Program-made: the position numbers and the translations under genes
DNA from: Thozetella sp. PMI_491
Taxonomy: Eukaryota > Ascomycota > Sordariomycetes > Chaetosphaeriales > Chaetosphaeriaceae
Length of the DNA stretch: 64,000 bases
Reading direction: 5' to 3'
Assembly (NCBI GenBank): GCA_021432635.1
Contig: MU270102.1
Location: 62,001 to 126,000 of the forward strand
The notes under the pieces: model-generated
Told to the model about the DNA's origin: nothing
What the model saw: only the letters and a program-made list of their open reading frames with translations
Database searches by the model: none
Shown here: positions 45,237 through 56,058 of the stretch, in pieces
Layout of the letters: each line of letters starts with the position of its first letter
How positions within the stretch are numbered: the first letter of the stretch is position 1

Positions 45237-45930
45237 TTTGGGTACGGGCGAGCAAGAGAACAACACGGTGAGCAAGGCCCGACGGCCGGCTCGGGGAGGT
45301 CTACCATCTTACCGTACTTATCACGGACGCGAGCTCGCCGTGCGTTCGCCGCGTCGGTCACGTTAGGCGGATCGGCTGCATCATCCCGATAGATAAGAGA
45401 CGGAAGTGTGCAACCATTCGATCATCTTTCGACCCCCGGAGATAGCTCAACGTGTATGACTCGGCAACATCCTTACCTCCTGGGCAAGAGATCAGGGGTG
45501 CCAGTGAGGAGCTATGGTATTGGTCCCGGCAGCCAAGAAAGTAGATAACGGTGCGCCAGTAGTGGGGAGCTAGAGAGGAGAACTGGGGTAGGACCCCGCT
45601 GGCGGAGAGTGCGGACAGAACCCCGACGCGCTGCCAGATAAGGGCGGGGTGCGCCCTGGCCGTTGATAACCACGGCCCGTTGCCGGCGATCAGCGCGAGT
45701 ACTGCTTTCTCGGCGCAACCGTGACCCGACTGTGCTGTCAGTGTTTTCGGGGATAGCATTGATGGCAACAAACTGCGGGCATGGAACGAAGGCGGTGAGC
45801 ACACAGGAGGGAGCATATATATATGTTCGACCATCAAATTATGATCGACACGCCGACGTAGTCACGTATAATTAAGGTAGCATATGCCTAAAGGACCAGG
45901 TCAGGTATTACTAGGCACGGAGTGCGCAAT
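45237..45930. promoter_or_regulatory. Upstream region of the NCS1 permease gene
   Basis: A 694-bp region containing the permease promoter and the 3' flank of the racemase-family gene; no defined element. Confidence 0.4.
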
Positions 45931-46701
45931 TTACAGCTCAAACAGTTTTCCCCATCCCTTAATTGCTCCCTTTTCCCATCCTTTGATCCTGAGCATGTCC
46001 CATAGCACTGTTGACACTGTATCGAGAAGCACGATGTCGAGCTCCTTCTCCCACTTCTCGGCGTATTGTGCTGCGCTCAAATTGGTGCAGAAAGTCGTCA
46101 CGCCCAGGAGCACACCTTTCTCTCGCCCCCGCGCAACGACATCCTTGACCTGTGCGCCAAGGGTCGCCTCATCAATGTCGGCGAACTCGACATTCACCGT
46201 TTTTCTCAAGTGACTCTCGGCTGCGACGTCGTATCCGGCAGCGGCGTAGGTCGCCAAGATCTTGTCCTGCACGTCGTCCAGGTACGGTGTGACGAGCCCA
46301 AACGGCTTCGGCCCGGTGATGCCTTTGGACGCCGCAAGCAGGTCCAGCGCGCGATTCAGCGCCAAGGTGCTGGTGGTCGCCGGAATGCCGCCCGTCGCCT
46401 CAGTAATGGCCTTGCAGAGGGCTTCATCCTGGTCGAAACCCAGCCAGCCACCCGACGTGCCGGACCAGCCGATGACGTCAACCTTGGCGGTGGCGAGGAG
46501 GAGGGCCGCCGCGATTATGGGGGACGAGGCATCGGCGGAGTTGAACTGCGCCAGCGCGGCCGGCTTGAGCGAGATCTCGGTCACCTGGAAGCGGCTGTAG
46601 TGGACGCTCACGGCCGGGGAGAGTTGTGCGACAATCGCGCTGGTGAGCGGCTCGAGGGCCGTGTTCGAGGAGGGGACGAGGATGCCAAGCTTGAGCGGCA
46701 T
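45931..46701 (-). CDS. Asp/Glu racemase-superfamily enzyme, arylmalonate decarboxylase-like
   Basis: A single exon of 256 residues. The fold is recognised from LGILVPSSNTALEP at the start, VDVIGWSGTSGGWLG (residues 75-88), and GVTTFCTNLSA with Cys205. Racemases and maleate isomerases of this group use two Cys, one in each half; here the first site reads GTS with Gly81 where a Cys would be expected, while the second Cys is kept. That single-Cys pattern is the one of arylmalonate decarboxylases. It may therefore decarboxylate or isomerise a malonate- or maleate-like acid rather than racemise. It lies upstream of the NCS1 permease on the same strand. Reaction and substrate remain inference. Confidence 0.78.
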   Translation of the reverse strand: MPLKLGILVPSSNTALEPLTSAIVAQLSPAVSVHYSRFQVTEISLKPAALAQFNSADASSPIIAAALLLATAKVDVIGWSGTSGGWLGFDQDEALCKAITEATGGIPATTSTLALNRALDLLAASKGITGPKPFGLVTPYLDDVQDKILATYAAAGYDVAAESHLRKTVNVEFADIDEATLGAQVKDVVARGREKGVLLGVTTFCTNLSAAQYAEKWEKELDIVLLDTVSTVLWDMLRIKGWEKGAIKGWGKLFEL

Positions 46702-47697
46702 TGTGCAGACACGAGAAAGACCAAGACCAAGGTGGACAGGTAGCAGGGTGGGCGGGAAAGATGAGTAAGAAGAATACGAGAGGAGCTTTAGCTTTTTAGA
46801 TAGCTGCGGTCAAGCCGTCATTACAGCTCCTGTGGGTCCGATATGGAGTTGTTGTAGCACGGGGGTGTCGGAAGCTCCGGTGATGTCGGAACGGCCCGAT
46901 CGCCGCCGCCACCCGCGTGGCTTACGGTATGGGGAGTTCGGCGCTATTGTGGCGCGAAACCTGGGAGCTCCGTCCGCAGCGCCCCCGTTAAACTCCGGTG
47001 AGATGTCGCCTTTCCGGAATTATGAGACCGAGTACGGCTTACATGCACAAGTACCTACCTGCCTATTGCATTTTTCTCGGTGCGGGGTTCGCAATTATGC
47101 ACGCTCTTTTGCAGTTGCCGATGCACGACTGCCTACCGGCATGAGCATTGTTGCCATATCGAACACCGCCGTACGAAGTGATGGTGATCTGCGAGATTTA
47201 TTTCCATCTTTCTCTATACTGAGCCGAGGCTTGTTTCGAGAAGGTCACTAGAATTAAGGCACTACACGTGTAGCCTCAAATAAGCTGGTCTAGATCTTTG
47301 CCTGTTTGTCTATCGCTAATTCAACTAGCCCACACAACCAAAACCCCTCCCATGCCAAAAAGAGAACGCGAAATGTTCTCTTCGGTGGTCGTATTGGTAT
47401 CCCGTATCGATCATGGCATTTTTCGCAGGGCTACTTCGCCTTGCAAGGTAAAATCTATGTGACTAGACGTGGGCAGTAGTTAATATCGCTTGCGCGGCAA
47501 CTACCTGGAAGGGCTATGTGTCATGATATAACTCCTTTACAATGCGCGGCCAACTTCCCCATGCATCGACAACCATTCATATCGGTGCCTCAGTACATTT
47601 CCCGCGGAGCCTAGAGCCTGGTGACGAGATCTTCCGGCCATACCAGGCACTAGAGGAATGCTCAGGAGTTTGTGTCTAGCAGACCAACCACACTAGC
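46702..47697. other. Intergenic interval with CGG elements
   Basis: The segment 46869-46890 (tcggaagctccgg then tcgga) sits about 170 bp upstream of the racemase-family start and resembles a Zn2Cys6 binding region. The remainder holds no supported gene. Confidence 0.4.
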
Positions 47698-48273
47698 TTA
47701 GTAGGTAGCGTTGATAATGACCGAGAGGGGCTCAGCGGCATCCTCAACGGCCCGCTTGGTGAAAGAGCCGGCGACGATCTCCTCACCACGCTTGTAGGTG
47801 GCGTTGATGATCACGCTGAGAGGCTCGGCGGTGTCCCGCTCCTCAACATCGCGTCTGTAGGTGGCGTTGATGATGACGCTAAGGGGGTCGGTCTCCCGCT
47901 CCTCGACGTCGCGCTTGTAGGTAGCGTTGATGATCACGCTGAGGGGGTCAGTCTCCCGCTCCTCGACGTCACGCTTGTAGGTGGCGTTGATGATGACGCT
48001 GAGGGGGTCAGTCTCTCGCTCCTCCTTGATATCGCGCTTGGCAACACCCTCGGCAACGATGGTGTTGCCACGCTTGTAGGTTGCGTTGATGATGACGCTG
48101 AGAGGCTCAACCTCGGCACGAGCCTTAACGCCTGCTCCAATTTGTGAGTTTAGCCACCTAGGAACCTCTTTGATTCTGCCCAAGAGTGCTGTTTACGTAC
48201 CACGGGCGGGGGCAGCAGCAACAAAGCCGCTGAGAAGGGCGGTAGCCGCAGTGATGGAGGTGGAGAAACGCAT
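47698..48273 (-). CDS. Kexin-processed repeat precursor, probable dikaritin-type RiPP precursor
   Basis: Two exons (48273-48201 and 48131-47698) encode 168 residues; the 69-nt intron has GTACGT, GCTAAAC and GCAG. A signal peptide (MRFSTSITAATALLSGFVAA) leads to a body containing six identical copies of PLSVIINATY. Five copies are followed by KR or RR and the sixth ends at the stop codon. Acidic spacers (DVEERETD and variants) precede the cores, and two extra KR-bounded peptides (GNTIVAEGVA and GEEIVAGSFT) interrupt the array. This is the design of ustiloxin, phomopsin and asperipin precursors: secretory entry, Kex2 cutting, then crosslinking of a Tyr-containing core. The UstYa gene lies 1 kb away. 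An uncrosslinked secreted peptide or pheromone is the alternative; the core lacks the Trp/Cys pattern of known alpha-type pheromones. Confidence 0.85.
47701..48105 (-). repeat. Six PLSVIINATY core-coding repeats
   Basis: Cores lie at 48105-48076, 48006-47977, 47946-47917, 47886-47857, 47823-47794 and 47730-47701. Three neighbouring units are exactly 60 nt apart. Core amino acids are identical although synonymous bases differ between copies, so selection keeps the peptide. Confidence 0.9.
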
Positions 48274-49223
48274 GGCGAGTATTTAGATCTAGATATGCAA
48301 CGTAGAAGTGCTTTGCAAGACTGGGGTGGAGGCCGGTCGTACCAGAAACCGAGAGAATCTGACGAGCGAGGCAATTGGAGCGATGGGACACTTATACTTA
48401 CGACCAACCCCGTGGCACGGATCGTTCTCGGAAATGTTCCTCTCTAAGGCCTCACCAAGTCTTGTGCTACCTAAATGAGGAAGCTGCTAAGGGCCTCAGC
48501 ATACCGTGGGTATCGCAGTATGCGGCGTACTTTCGGAACCTCGAGCCAATAACACCAGTATTATGCAACAGCCTTTGACTTTCTATACCACTACTGCGCG
48601 GCTAAGTCTGGAGCCTGGGCAACCGTGCGGCTTAGCTCGTGTCGTTATCTTACCTTCCTGTTCTATGCTCCTCTCGCCACATCGCTTAGTCTTGTAAATG
48701 GGTATGCGATGGGAGCGTTGCATCCCGCCATGCTGTCACTCTCCTCAGCTGCCGCTTATGGGTGATGGACGCCTCGGCGGCCCCGCTCATTGGGCGGCGC
48801 TCGTACTTTTCCATCCTACGCCAAGGATCTCGAAGGGGCCCAGCAGATGGCCAGAAGCAGCATGCAGGACGTTTCGAACCAAGAGGGTGGAACATATAGC
48901 CTGCTGGTAAGACTATCATGGCCTATCATTTCGCGCACAGGGTTGAAAACAGAGATGGGCTAGACCATTCCCGGGCTTGCCAAAGCAACTATTCACGACT
49001 GCCTTCCATTTTGTTCTCAAGTCCTTACAGGGGTACCCCCGGTGATGCATGATGGAGGCGGGGCACGAGGGCACTAGCTCCTGCCCCGAGCGTGACATTC
49101 GCGAAGCGACACAACCCGGCTTCCTGGTTTAAGAACCGCCAGACGTCAGACTCGCCCTTCTCCTAGAATGTTCTTGATCCCCCCTTGTGACCTGGTTACG
49201 ACTGCCACTTACCTTGTTTCACG
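48274..49223. promoter_or_regulatory. Divergent region between RiPP precursor and UstYa gene
   Basis: About 950 bp between two outward-facing starts, fitting joint control. No clear operator was recognised. Confidence 0.5.
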
Positions 49224-50321
49224 ATGGCGGCTAACGAGTCCAAGTACGCTCGTCTGAGCGACTCTGAATCTGATGATTCAGAGTCTGGACCTTTCTTGGC
49301 TGCTCCCTCGCACCAGCGCCCGGCAAGACACCAGAGGTGGATATGGGTAGTGCACTTCGTCCTCTTGGTGGTCTCCTCCAGCCTCTTCATTGGGACCACC
49401 ATCCAACAGCGACGGATTTCCCGCAGCCTGGAGGTGGGGCCCAAGTACACTCGTGAATACGGTGAGTCCAACTTGCTCGATCTGTTCCAAGTGGCTCGAT
49501 TAGCCAGGCTAATGGTGTCCCGAACCAGAGCGGATAGTAAAAGACGTCGGCGAGATGCATCCTTGGCAATTTGCAGGCTCGTTTGGGCAGGAATCGAAGT
49601 GGCGCGGGGACCCGAATCCTGAGCTCGACGCTGCCTGGGACGCTATCGCCACACGTAGGTGTTAACCAGACAGTGAACGATGTTGGGTGGCGTGACTAAT
49701 CCGATGGCTACAGCGAGGGTTCTGCAAGGCGTGACGAAAGAAGACGTGGTGCGGCTAGGTAAGCTGAGCAACAGCACTGTCCAGATACCCGAAGAGTATG
49801 GGGGAGGCTACATGGCATCAGTGGAGGCGACACATCAGATGCACTGCCTGGTAAGTCCTTGGAATACCTTGCCAAGCCTATTCATGGTAGCAGGAGGCTC
49901 ATAACCGGCACTCTAGAACATGCTGCGAAAGGCTTCATACCGCGAATACTACAAGGACAAAGAACCAAACTTCTTCAACCATGCCAAGCACCAGCTTCAT
50001 CTCGGTAAGCTCGCTCATCTAATCAAACTTTGAAGGATCGATTGCTGATTGCGAGTAGACCATTGTATCGAGGCTCTCCGTCAGGTTATCATGTGCAACG
50101 CCGATATGCACATTATCACCTACGACTGGGTCGGTCACGTCACGTATCCCTGGCCCGACTTCAGTATCAACAAGCAGTGCCGTAACTATGAAAGCCTAAT
50201 GGACTGGATTATCGAACGGGAAGCGAGAGCGCCCCAGGGCCATAGTTTGCTCGTCCGGCCCCCGAACGCGGGCATTAAGCCCATCGACCCAGTGGATTAT
50301 GTTCACGAGGACTTCTCATGA
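49224..50321 (+). CDS. UstYa-family (DUF3328) oxidase
   Basis: Five exons (49224-49461, 49529-49654, 49714-49850, 49917-50004, 50059-50321) encode 283 residues. A cytosolic N terminus is followed by one transmembrane helix at about 40-60 (WIWVVHFVLLVVSSSLFIG). The two hallmark motifs are present: HQMHC (His162, His165, Cys166) and HLDHC (His195, His198, Cys199), the second created only by the last splice. The flanks PNPELDAAW and NMLRKASYREYY are also typical. UstYa proteins are membrane-bound, metal-dependent oxidases that cyclise or hydroxylate dikaritin cores in the secretory path. Position next to a six-copy precursor makes it the candidate tailoring enzyme. No second UstYb gene is seen within the window. 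Confidence 0.88.
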
Positions 50322-51248
50322 TCAGGTCGCTTTGTAAACCAGAGAGAATCTCGAGTAAATGAAGTTCTTCGTTGGACAATCAGCAAATCGTGCGCTTACT
50401 TGACGAGATCCCCGCCGTCAAGGTAGGCCTGCGGCTGGAAGCGACTATGTGCGGAACACGCAGCACAATATTATAGTCCCAGCAATGACCTCCTAGCGCC
50501 TTCAGCTAGCCCGGGAACACCGGTCGTTATGGCCTCTGACGCTGTAACATGCTTCGGACATGCTGGCAGATGTACCAAGGTCGCCATTCGTGTGAAAGGC
50601 CACCCATCAGTTGGAAGAACCTGGACTGGGGCACTTTGTGTGCTATAGGGAATGGCGACGAATAAATTTTGAGAAAAGGCCCATTTGCTTGACCCACAAT
50701 GTCCATATGCGTTGACCTGAACTTTGGAGCAATCCAGAAGACAAGGAGAACAGAGCGTCTAGGAATGAACTGTACTGCCAAGGCCACACTCAGACTAGGT
50801 ACCCAGTACAGTATGCCAGCCTTACCAGGCAAATGCATAGACCCACATCAGAAGTACAACACGCACAGGTTCTAGAAGCCCACTAAACCCTAATATAATA
50901 GAAAGCCCAGGTGCATTCCCCCGCAGAACTCGTATGAGAGACTAGAAGCGGCCGTTAGCTTATCGGGTATATCCGCTTTTGGAAACAAGGCGCTTGAAAT
51001 ATCCCGGCCTGCTGCGGGGGTGGTGGCATCAAGCTTTCGGGAGATCATTGAAACACCAGGGGTCTTGGGACTTTTGATCATATCCCTACTGCTGGTAGCA
51101 CTATCGACTCAAGAATACATATCTATGGATTGCAAAAGTCCCGATCTCACGCTAGCATCTGCTCCATATCTAAGGCTACGATAAGCTTTTACTCGATAGG
51201 GATAGAAATATACCTATGTGCCTAGTGGACGATGGCAGGCTAACCTTT
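50322..51248. other. Convergent intergenic spacer
   Basis: About 930 bp between the UstYa and ammonia-lyase 3' ends. A 103-codon minus-strand frame at 50527-50838 has no family features. Confidence 0.45.
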
Positions 51249-53484
51249 TCATGTCACCGATCTTTTCGTGCCGTTCGAACCATTTGAGGTGGTCAGCAGT
51301 CCTTCTGCAGCCATTGGCATCAAGGCGCTGCAAAGAGAGCCGCTAGTGATCGCGTCATGGATGATAGAGATCCATCCACCGATGGTCTTCTTTGGCCGAT
51401 TACCAAGTGTTTGACTTTTTGCTGTGGGATGCTCAATAAAGCCTAGGTGAAAGGGAACGCCAAGATCCTTACGCACAAACTGATAGAGGACGCGTGAGCC
51501 ATTGCCGAGGAGTGCTTCCGTGTGCGGGTTCGCGCAGAAGGAAGCAAAGTTATCCTTCCAGATGTTGAGAACAGTCGCCGTAGTCTCTACTTGCCATGCC
51601 TGCACTTGTGCTACTGTACCGTCGACGTGTGTTACCAGGATCGGGACGGCGGTGCGAACCAAAGCTTGACACCTAGCTGCGAGATCTAGCTTTCCTGTCG
51701 AACTCCATGCTGGTAACGTCTGTGACCTTAGGGTTTCTTGTAATATGGATAACCTTTCGGGAGCTAGAGCGGCCGAGAAGTGACGGTCGGTGATGCTCTG
51801 CATGGCGTCGGAGGCTTTCTCTACGAATGCCATGTGCAGGGCTCGCAGATCTAAAGCCTGGCAAACGACGTAGGTGCTACACGCACACATCTTGGAGAGT
51901 ATGTCGAAGGCGTCAAAGCTCATGCGCGCCGAGGCCAAAGCCATGGAGTTGACGGATTGGTTGTGCATCTCGGCCGCTTGTACGTGCGAACTCATGGGCT
52001 GAGCCAGATAGGACAGCTCGGCCATGTACGCGGCCATGTTAACATCCACCCCTTTCATGGTGAAGGAGAGGCTAGGATCGTCTGCAGCCAGGTTGGCCGG
52101 CAGGCCGCCGCTGAGATTCGGATCGATCATCTCCGTCGCCTGCGAGAAGAGGAGCCTCCCCAGCATCTGTAGCGCGAGCCGCACTTTCTCCATGGCTGAA
52201 GTGACGGCGGCAGCCTGGAAGTTGCAACCATAGTAGATGTCGCGGGCTGCGCTATCGACGAGGGGGTTATCGCAGGACGAGTTCAGTTCGACGCTGATTT
52301 GGCTAAAAGCGAGGCCGAGGTCCTCCAGCTGGGGACCGATCCACTGCGGTGCGCTGCGCAACGAGTAACGATCCTGAACCAGGTCCTCGCGCCGACGATT
52401 CTTCGGCTCCAGAGCATCTCGACAGAGATGTGATCCTCCTAGGAAGTAGCGGACATTGCGTGCACACTCTATCTGACCTGGATGCGGCCGTGTCTGTGCG
52501 ATGAATGGGTGGAAGCTCTCCGCACTCCCACGGAGCGCCTAGCGATGTCAGCGATTGGCTATCCCTCTGCACAGAAAACCTCACGTTCTTACCTCCACGG
52601 CTCCTCCTGTCAATACTTGGGTGAGCAACGCTAGATTGTTGGCTCCAGCCACCACTATCGCTCCAAGCCCTGCGGATGACGAGGTTCCATTGATCAATCC
52701 GAGTCCTTCCTTCGGGCCCAAAGCGATCGGTGCAAGCCCGGCTTCCTGCAGAGCCTGGGGGGCGGGCAAAACCTGACCGTCTCTCTCGACTAATATGTCC
52801 GGATTGCCCTCTAGACTCCCAGCGACGTAAGAAAGGGGCATAAGATCTCCCGAGGCGGACACCGAGCCTCGCAGTGGCACAACGGGTGTGAGGCCGTGGC
52901 AGACCAAATCTGCCACCGCTCGGATAACTGGAATTGACACGGCCGAGTGGCCGCGCATGGTCGAGTTACACCGCACCACCATGGCAGCGCGCACCCAAGC
53001 CGGAGGCATGGCGTGGCCTGGCAGCCTGCTATCGGCCCGCCGCGAGAGGATGCCGCTTTGTGTGTGCTGCATCAAGGAGGACTGTAGCGCCACCACTTCG
53101 TCCGTGCGGGAATCGGCACTTCCGCCGAAGCCGGTGTTGACCCCTAAGCCATCAGGATCCCTGCTGCGGCAGGAGGGGCAGGGAACTTTACCGTATACAT
53201 ACCAGCCCTTCGCGAGGTGGTCAAAGAGCACATCGATACTCTCCTGCACGGCTCTGGCAATGGCTGGGTCTTGACTGAGCTGTGGCTTGCAGCCGTGTCT
53301 AGGAGCTAAGTCAATCTTCCCACACTATAAGAAGGGCCCTCGAAGGCGCTTACTCTGCAGTGGCCACAACGTCGGCAATCTCGAGGTCATGACCGTTGAG
53401 CTCGTACTGACCCACCTTAATTCGCTCCTGGAGCCGCTTCCAGGTGGCATAGGTGTTGGCCAAATGAGAGCTCTGGGAAATCAT
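51249..53484 (-). CDS. Phenylalanine/tyrosine ammonia-lyase family enzyme
   Basis: Four exons (53484-53354, 53298-53192, 53143-52593, 52538-51249) encode 692 residues, the usual fungal PAL size. The MIO cofactor triad is at 176-178 within GSVSASGDLMPLSY; VYGVNTGFGGSADSRTDE supplies catalytic Tyr79; LINGTSSSAG, ELNSSCDNPL and AAEMHNQSVNS are the other active-site blocks. Where yeast PALs have HQ in the substrate-selectivity position, this protein has His106-Thr107, so preference for Phe, Tyr or another amino acid is open. ATG 53484 is the only in-frame start. The enzyme makes trans-cinnamate or a relative plus ammonia in the cytosol. It lies beside the UstYa gene, but membership in that pathway is not shown. 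Confidence 0.9.
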
Positions 53485-55080
53485 TGTCAGATAATAGGCC
53501 AATTCAGCAACCGTTTGGGAGTTCCGGCGAAGAAGACGCCTTCGGAAGATGGATGTAGGCAAAAGGTTTGCTGCAAAACAACGATACGGCGGTCGAGTCG
53601 CCTAGAAAGTTCGGGGGATCAGGAGGGACAAGTGTAACAACATGCGACAGGACGGTTCCGACAGCGGAGCTGATACTTGTTTGGCATAACGCGGCCTAGT
53701 ATTTTGATATAATTCTAGTGCGAATTATGTTGGTCTGGAGCGCTGCTCTCCGATAATCGAACCATGCCGCAGCCATAACGCCTTGTGGCTTGAGGCGTAT
53801 GGCTGACTTGTAATAAGCGGTGTGCGCATTTCAGCTCGTCAGAAGCCCTAGAAATGCACGGTCCGCACGTACGACGTAAATCCTCATGCTTTTCAGTAAT
53901 TTATTCGACCGCGTCTGTATCTTATAATAAACTGTCTGGCGGACAGCCGGGCCAACGTGGAGGCTCATTGATCGTTATCTTGTCCTACACCAACCACGTT
54001 TAACGTCGCCGTGCAAAACAGATAAGCGGAACCCGTAATATCCTCCAGATAGGACGGAACTGACCATGGCTATGGCCTATATAGGTATGTACAATGGAGG
54101 AAGGCAAAGCACGGCTCTAAATTTCTTGCTCTCGTCTCCGCCCGGCGCTATAACAAAGCAAGCAGATATGATAGCCTCTCTATCAGGTTGCGTACGATAC
54201 ATCTTGCCAAATTCAGGGCTTAATTGCCCGACTATTCAATTGCTGGTCATATGTTCGGTTAGGTCCGTCTTTCCTCCAGATGCCGAGTTACCTATAGTAT
54301 TGTGAAACTTAAAGCGACCATTGGTGGAGTTGCAACGCTCGGCATAAACATTTGGTACAGCGATACTGACTCCTGCGGCACAACTTGACAAGTGGTCAGC
54401 GGGCAGGCTAATGCGGCGTTGATACGAAATGTGAGTTTTGTATCGGAATAAAATAGCGATTCTATAAGTATAGCCTTTTCTATTCCGAAGAGCATGGATT
54501 TGCCGCGAAATAGTGGTCTTAGGTTGTCGGCCGACCCGAGCCTGCCCCGTCCTGTGAGTTGCTACAGTTTTGCAGTAAGGATTGACGCCTGTAACTAGTT
54601 GAAACTTATCGCGCTATATTAGCGGGACCCTTTAGTTTGGTTGCTTGGAGGCTGGTACTGTAGCAGCGCTTACCCAAATGAGGGCAAATAAAGTGAGCTT
54701 GCCCACTATACTAAGCGGCGTTATCTTCTGTAGGTGCCTCATTGGCCAGGCAGCCAAATATCAACCTAGCAGGCTGCCAGTAAATCGGAGTTCGCTAAGG
54801 TGAACGCCGGGACGGTCAGAGCCCTGCCGAGGCAGTTTTTACGAGGCCTTTGATGGGCCATCGAAAGGAAGAGCTTCGAGGGTATCTCCTAGCATCAATA
54901 TCTGTTGTATTTTGGTGTGCTCGGGCCTCTTACGGCATGGTTTCCCTGGTGCCTGAACGTCCAAAGTCAAGTATAAAGGCACCCGCACATCGCGCCGCTC
55001 CGACGTTTCACTTTTTTCTCCACCGCACTAGAAACCCAGACTTCAGGAGACACAGAACCACTCGCTTCCCACACCTCAAG
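53485..55080. other. Intergenic interval, no supported gene
   Basis: About 1.6 kb between two divergent genes. A TATA-like gtataaagg at about 54970 lies 110 bp upstream of the acetyltransferase start. Confidence 0.5.
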
Positions 55081-55820
55081 ATGGAGCAGATTTCAGAAGC
55101 TTTTTTGACAGCCTACGCCTCCGAGCGGCTCGTCTACCGCGCCGTGGGTAACACAGAGGAGGACAAGGAGTGGCTCTACAAGTTCCTCGACTACGATCCA
55201 CTCGCCGCAGGGCTTGGTCAGCATTCCATGTTCAAGCAGAACGACAAAAAGTCAAGCAATGCAACATTCGACAGGATCTTGGCCGCCAAGATGCTCCTAA
55301 ATACCTTTATCTGCCTGCCCGCCGAGGAGACTCCCGAGGAGGTTGCGGAACTGGAGGAGCTAGGACCCGGCGAGAGGGCAGCCCGCCGGAGAGAAAAGGC
55401 CACCCCTATCGGGCATCTCATACTCTCGCCACAGAGGGAGGGCCAGACTCATGTTCGCTTCACGCGCATCGGGCTCGGTATAGCTGAGAAGTACCAAAAC
55501 AAGGTCCGTGACACACTCTCTCGTCCGCTTCGAGCGATGGACTAACTAAGTGGCAGGGGTACGGCGCTGAGGCAATTAACTGGGCCACTGACTGGGCGTT
55601 CAACGTCGCCAACGTCCACAAGGTCGAAATCGGCACCGCTAGTTACAACGAGAGGGCAGCGCATCTGTACGAAAAATTGGGCTTCAAGCCCGAGGGACGT
55701 ATCAGGCATGTCGCTTTCATGAACCGCCAGTGGTACGATGTCCTGGAGTTTGGAATGCTGGAACACGAATGGGAGGAATTGAGGGGCCTGAAGAAGCCAG
55801 TCCCGACCCGCACGAAATAA
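55081..55820 (+). CDS. GNAT-family N-acetyltransferase
   Basis: Two exons (55081-55503 and 55557-55820) encode 228 residues; the 53-nt intron has GTCCGT, CTAACTAAG and GGCAG. The acetyl-CoA loop Q-N-K-G-Y-G-A is formed exactly across the junction, followed by EAINWATDWAF, NVHKVEIGTASYNERAAHLYEKLGF and a terminal VLEFGMLEHEW. This is the RimJ/RimL-like acetyltransferase_3 type. An acidic insert (EETPEEVAELEELGPGER) lies in the middle. Targets of this group include protein N termini, small amines and antibiotics. An initiator at 54850 is possible but would add a poorly conserved tail. Any role in the neighbouring RiPP locus is speculative. Confidence 0.85.
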
Positions 55821-56058
55821 CGTAGCCAAATAACGGCTAGGGAGAAAGGAAGATAGACCCGCCTTACATAGTGGAGATCATGAGCGCATATAGAAAGGTA
55901 TTGTCCTCTCAACTTTGCGGAGATGTCATAGTAATGCTATTTCCACAATCTTGATGAATTGTCCAATATATTCACGTGAATGATATAGCTGTGCACCACG
56001 AGGTATATACTTATAGTCGCCTTGTCCCGACCCATTTCCCAGTACTGTGCTAGAAAAT

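Noticed and set aside
43933..45255. A 440-codon frame on the minus strand within the NCS1 gene
   Set aside because: Arg/His/Pro-rich shadow in another frame of a well-supported permease.
47701..48105. Regular 60-nt repeats considered as a satellite or CRISPR-like array
   Set aside because: The repeat is coding, keeps amino acids while synonymous bases change, and follows a spliced signal peptide.
47698..48273. Alpha-factor-like mating pheromone precursor
   Set aside because: Architecture is similar, but the core lacks the WC...CW-type pattern of filamentous ascomycete pheromones and an UstYa gene is adjacent. Kept only as an alternative.
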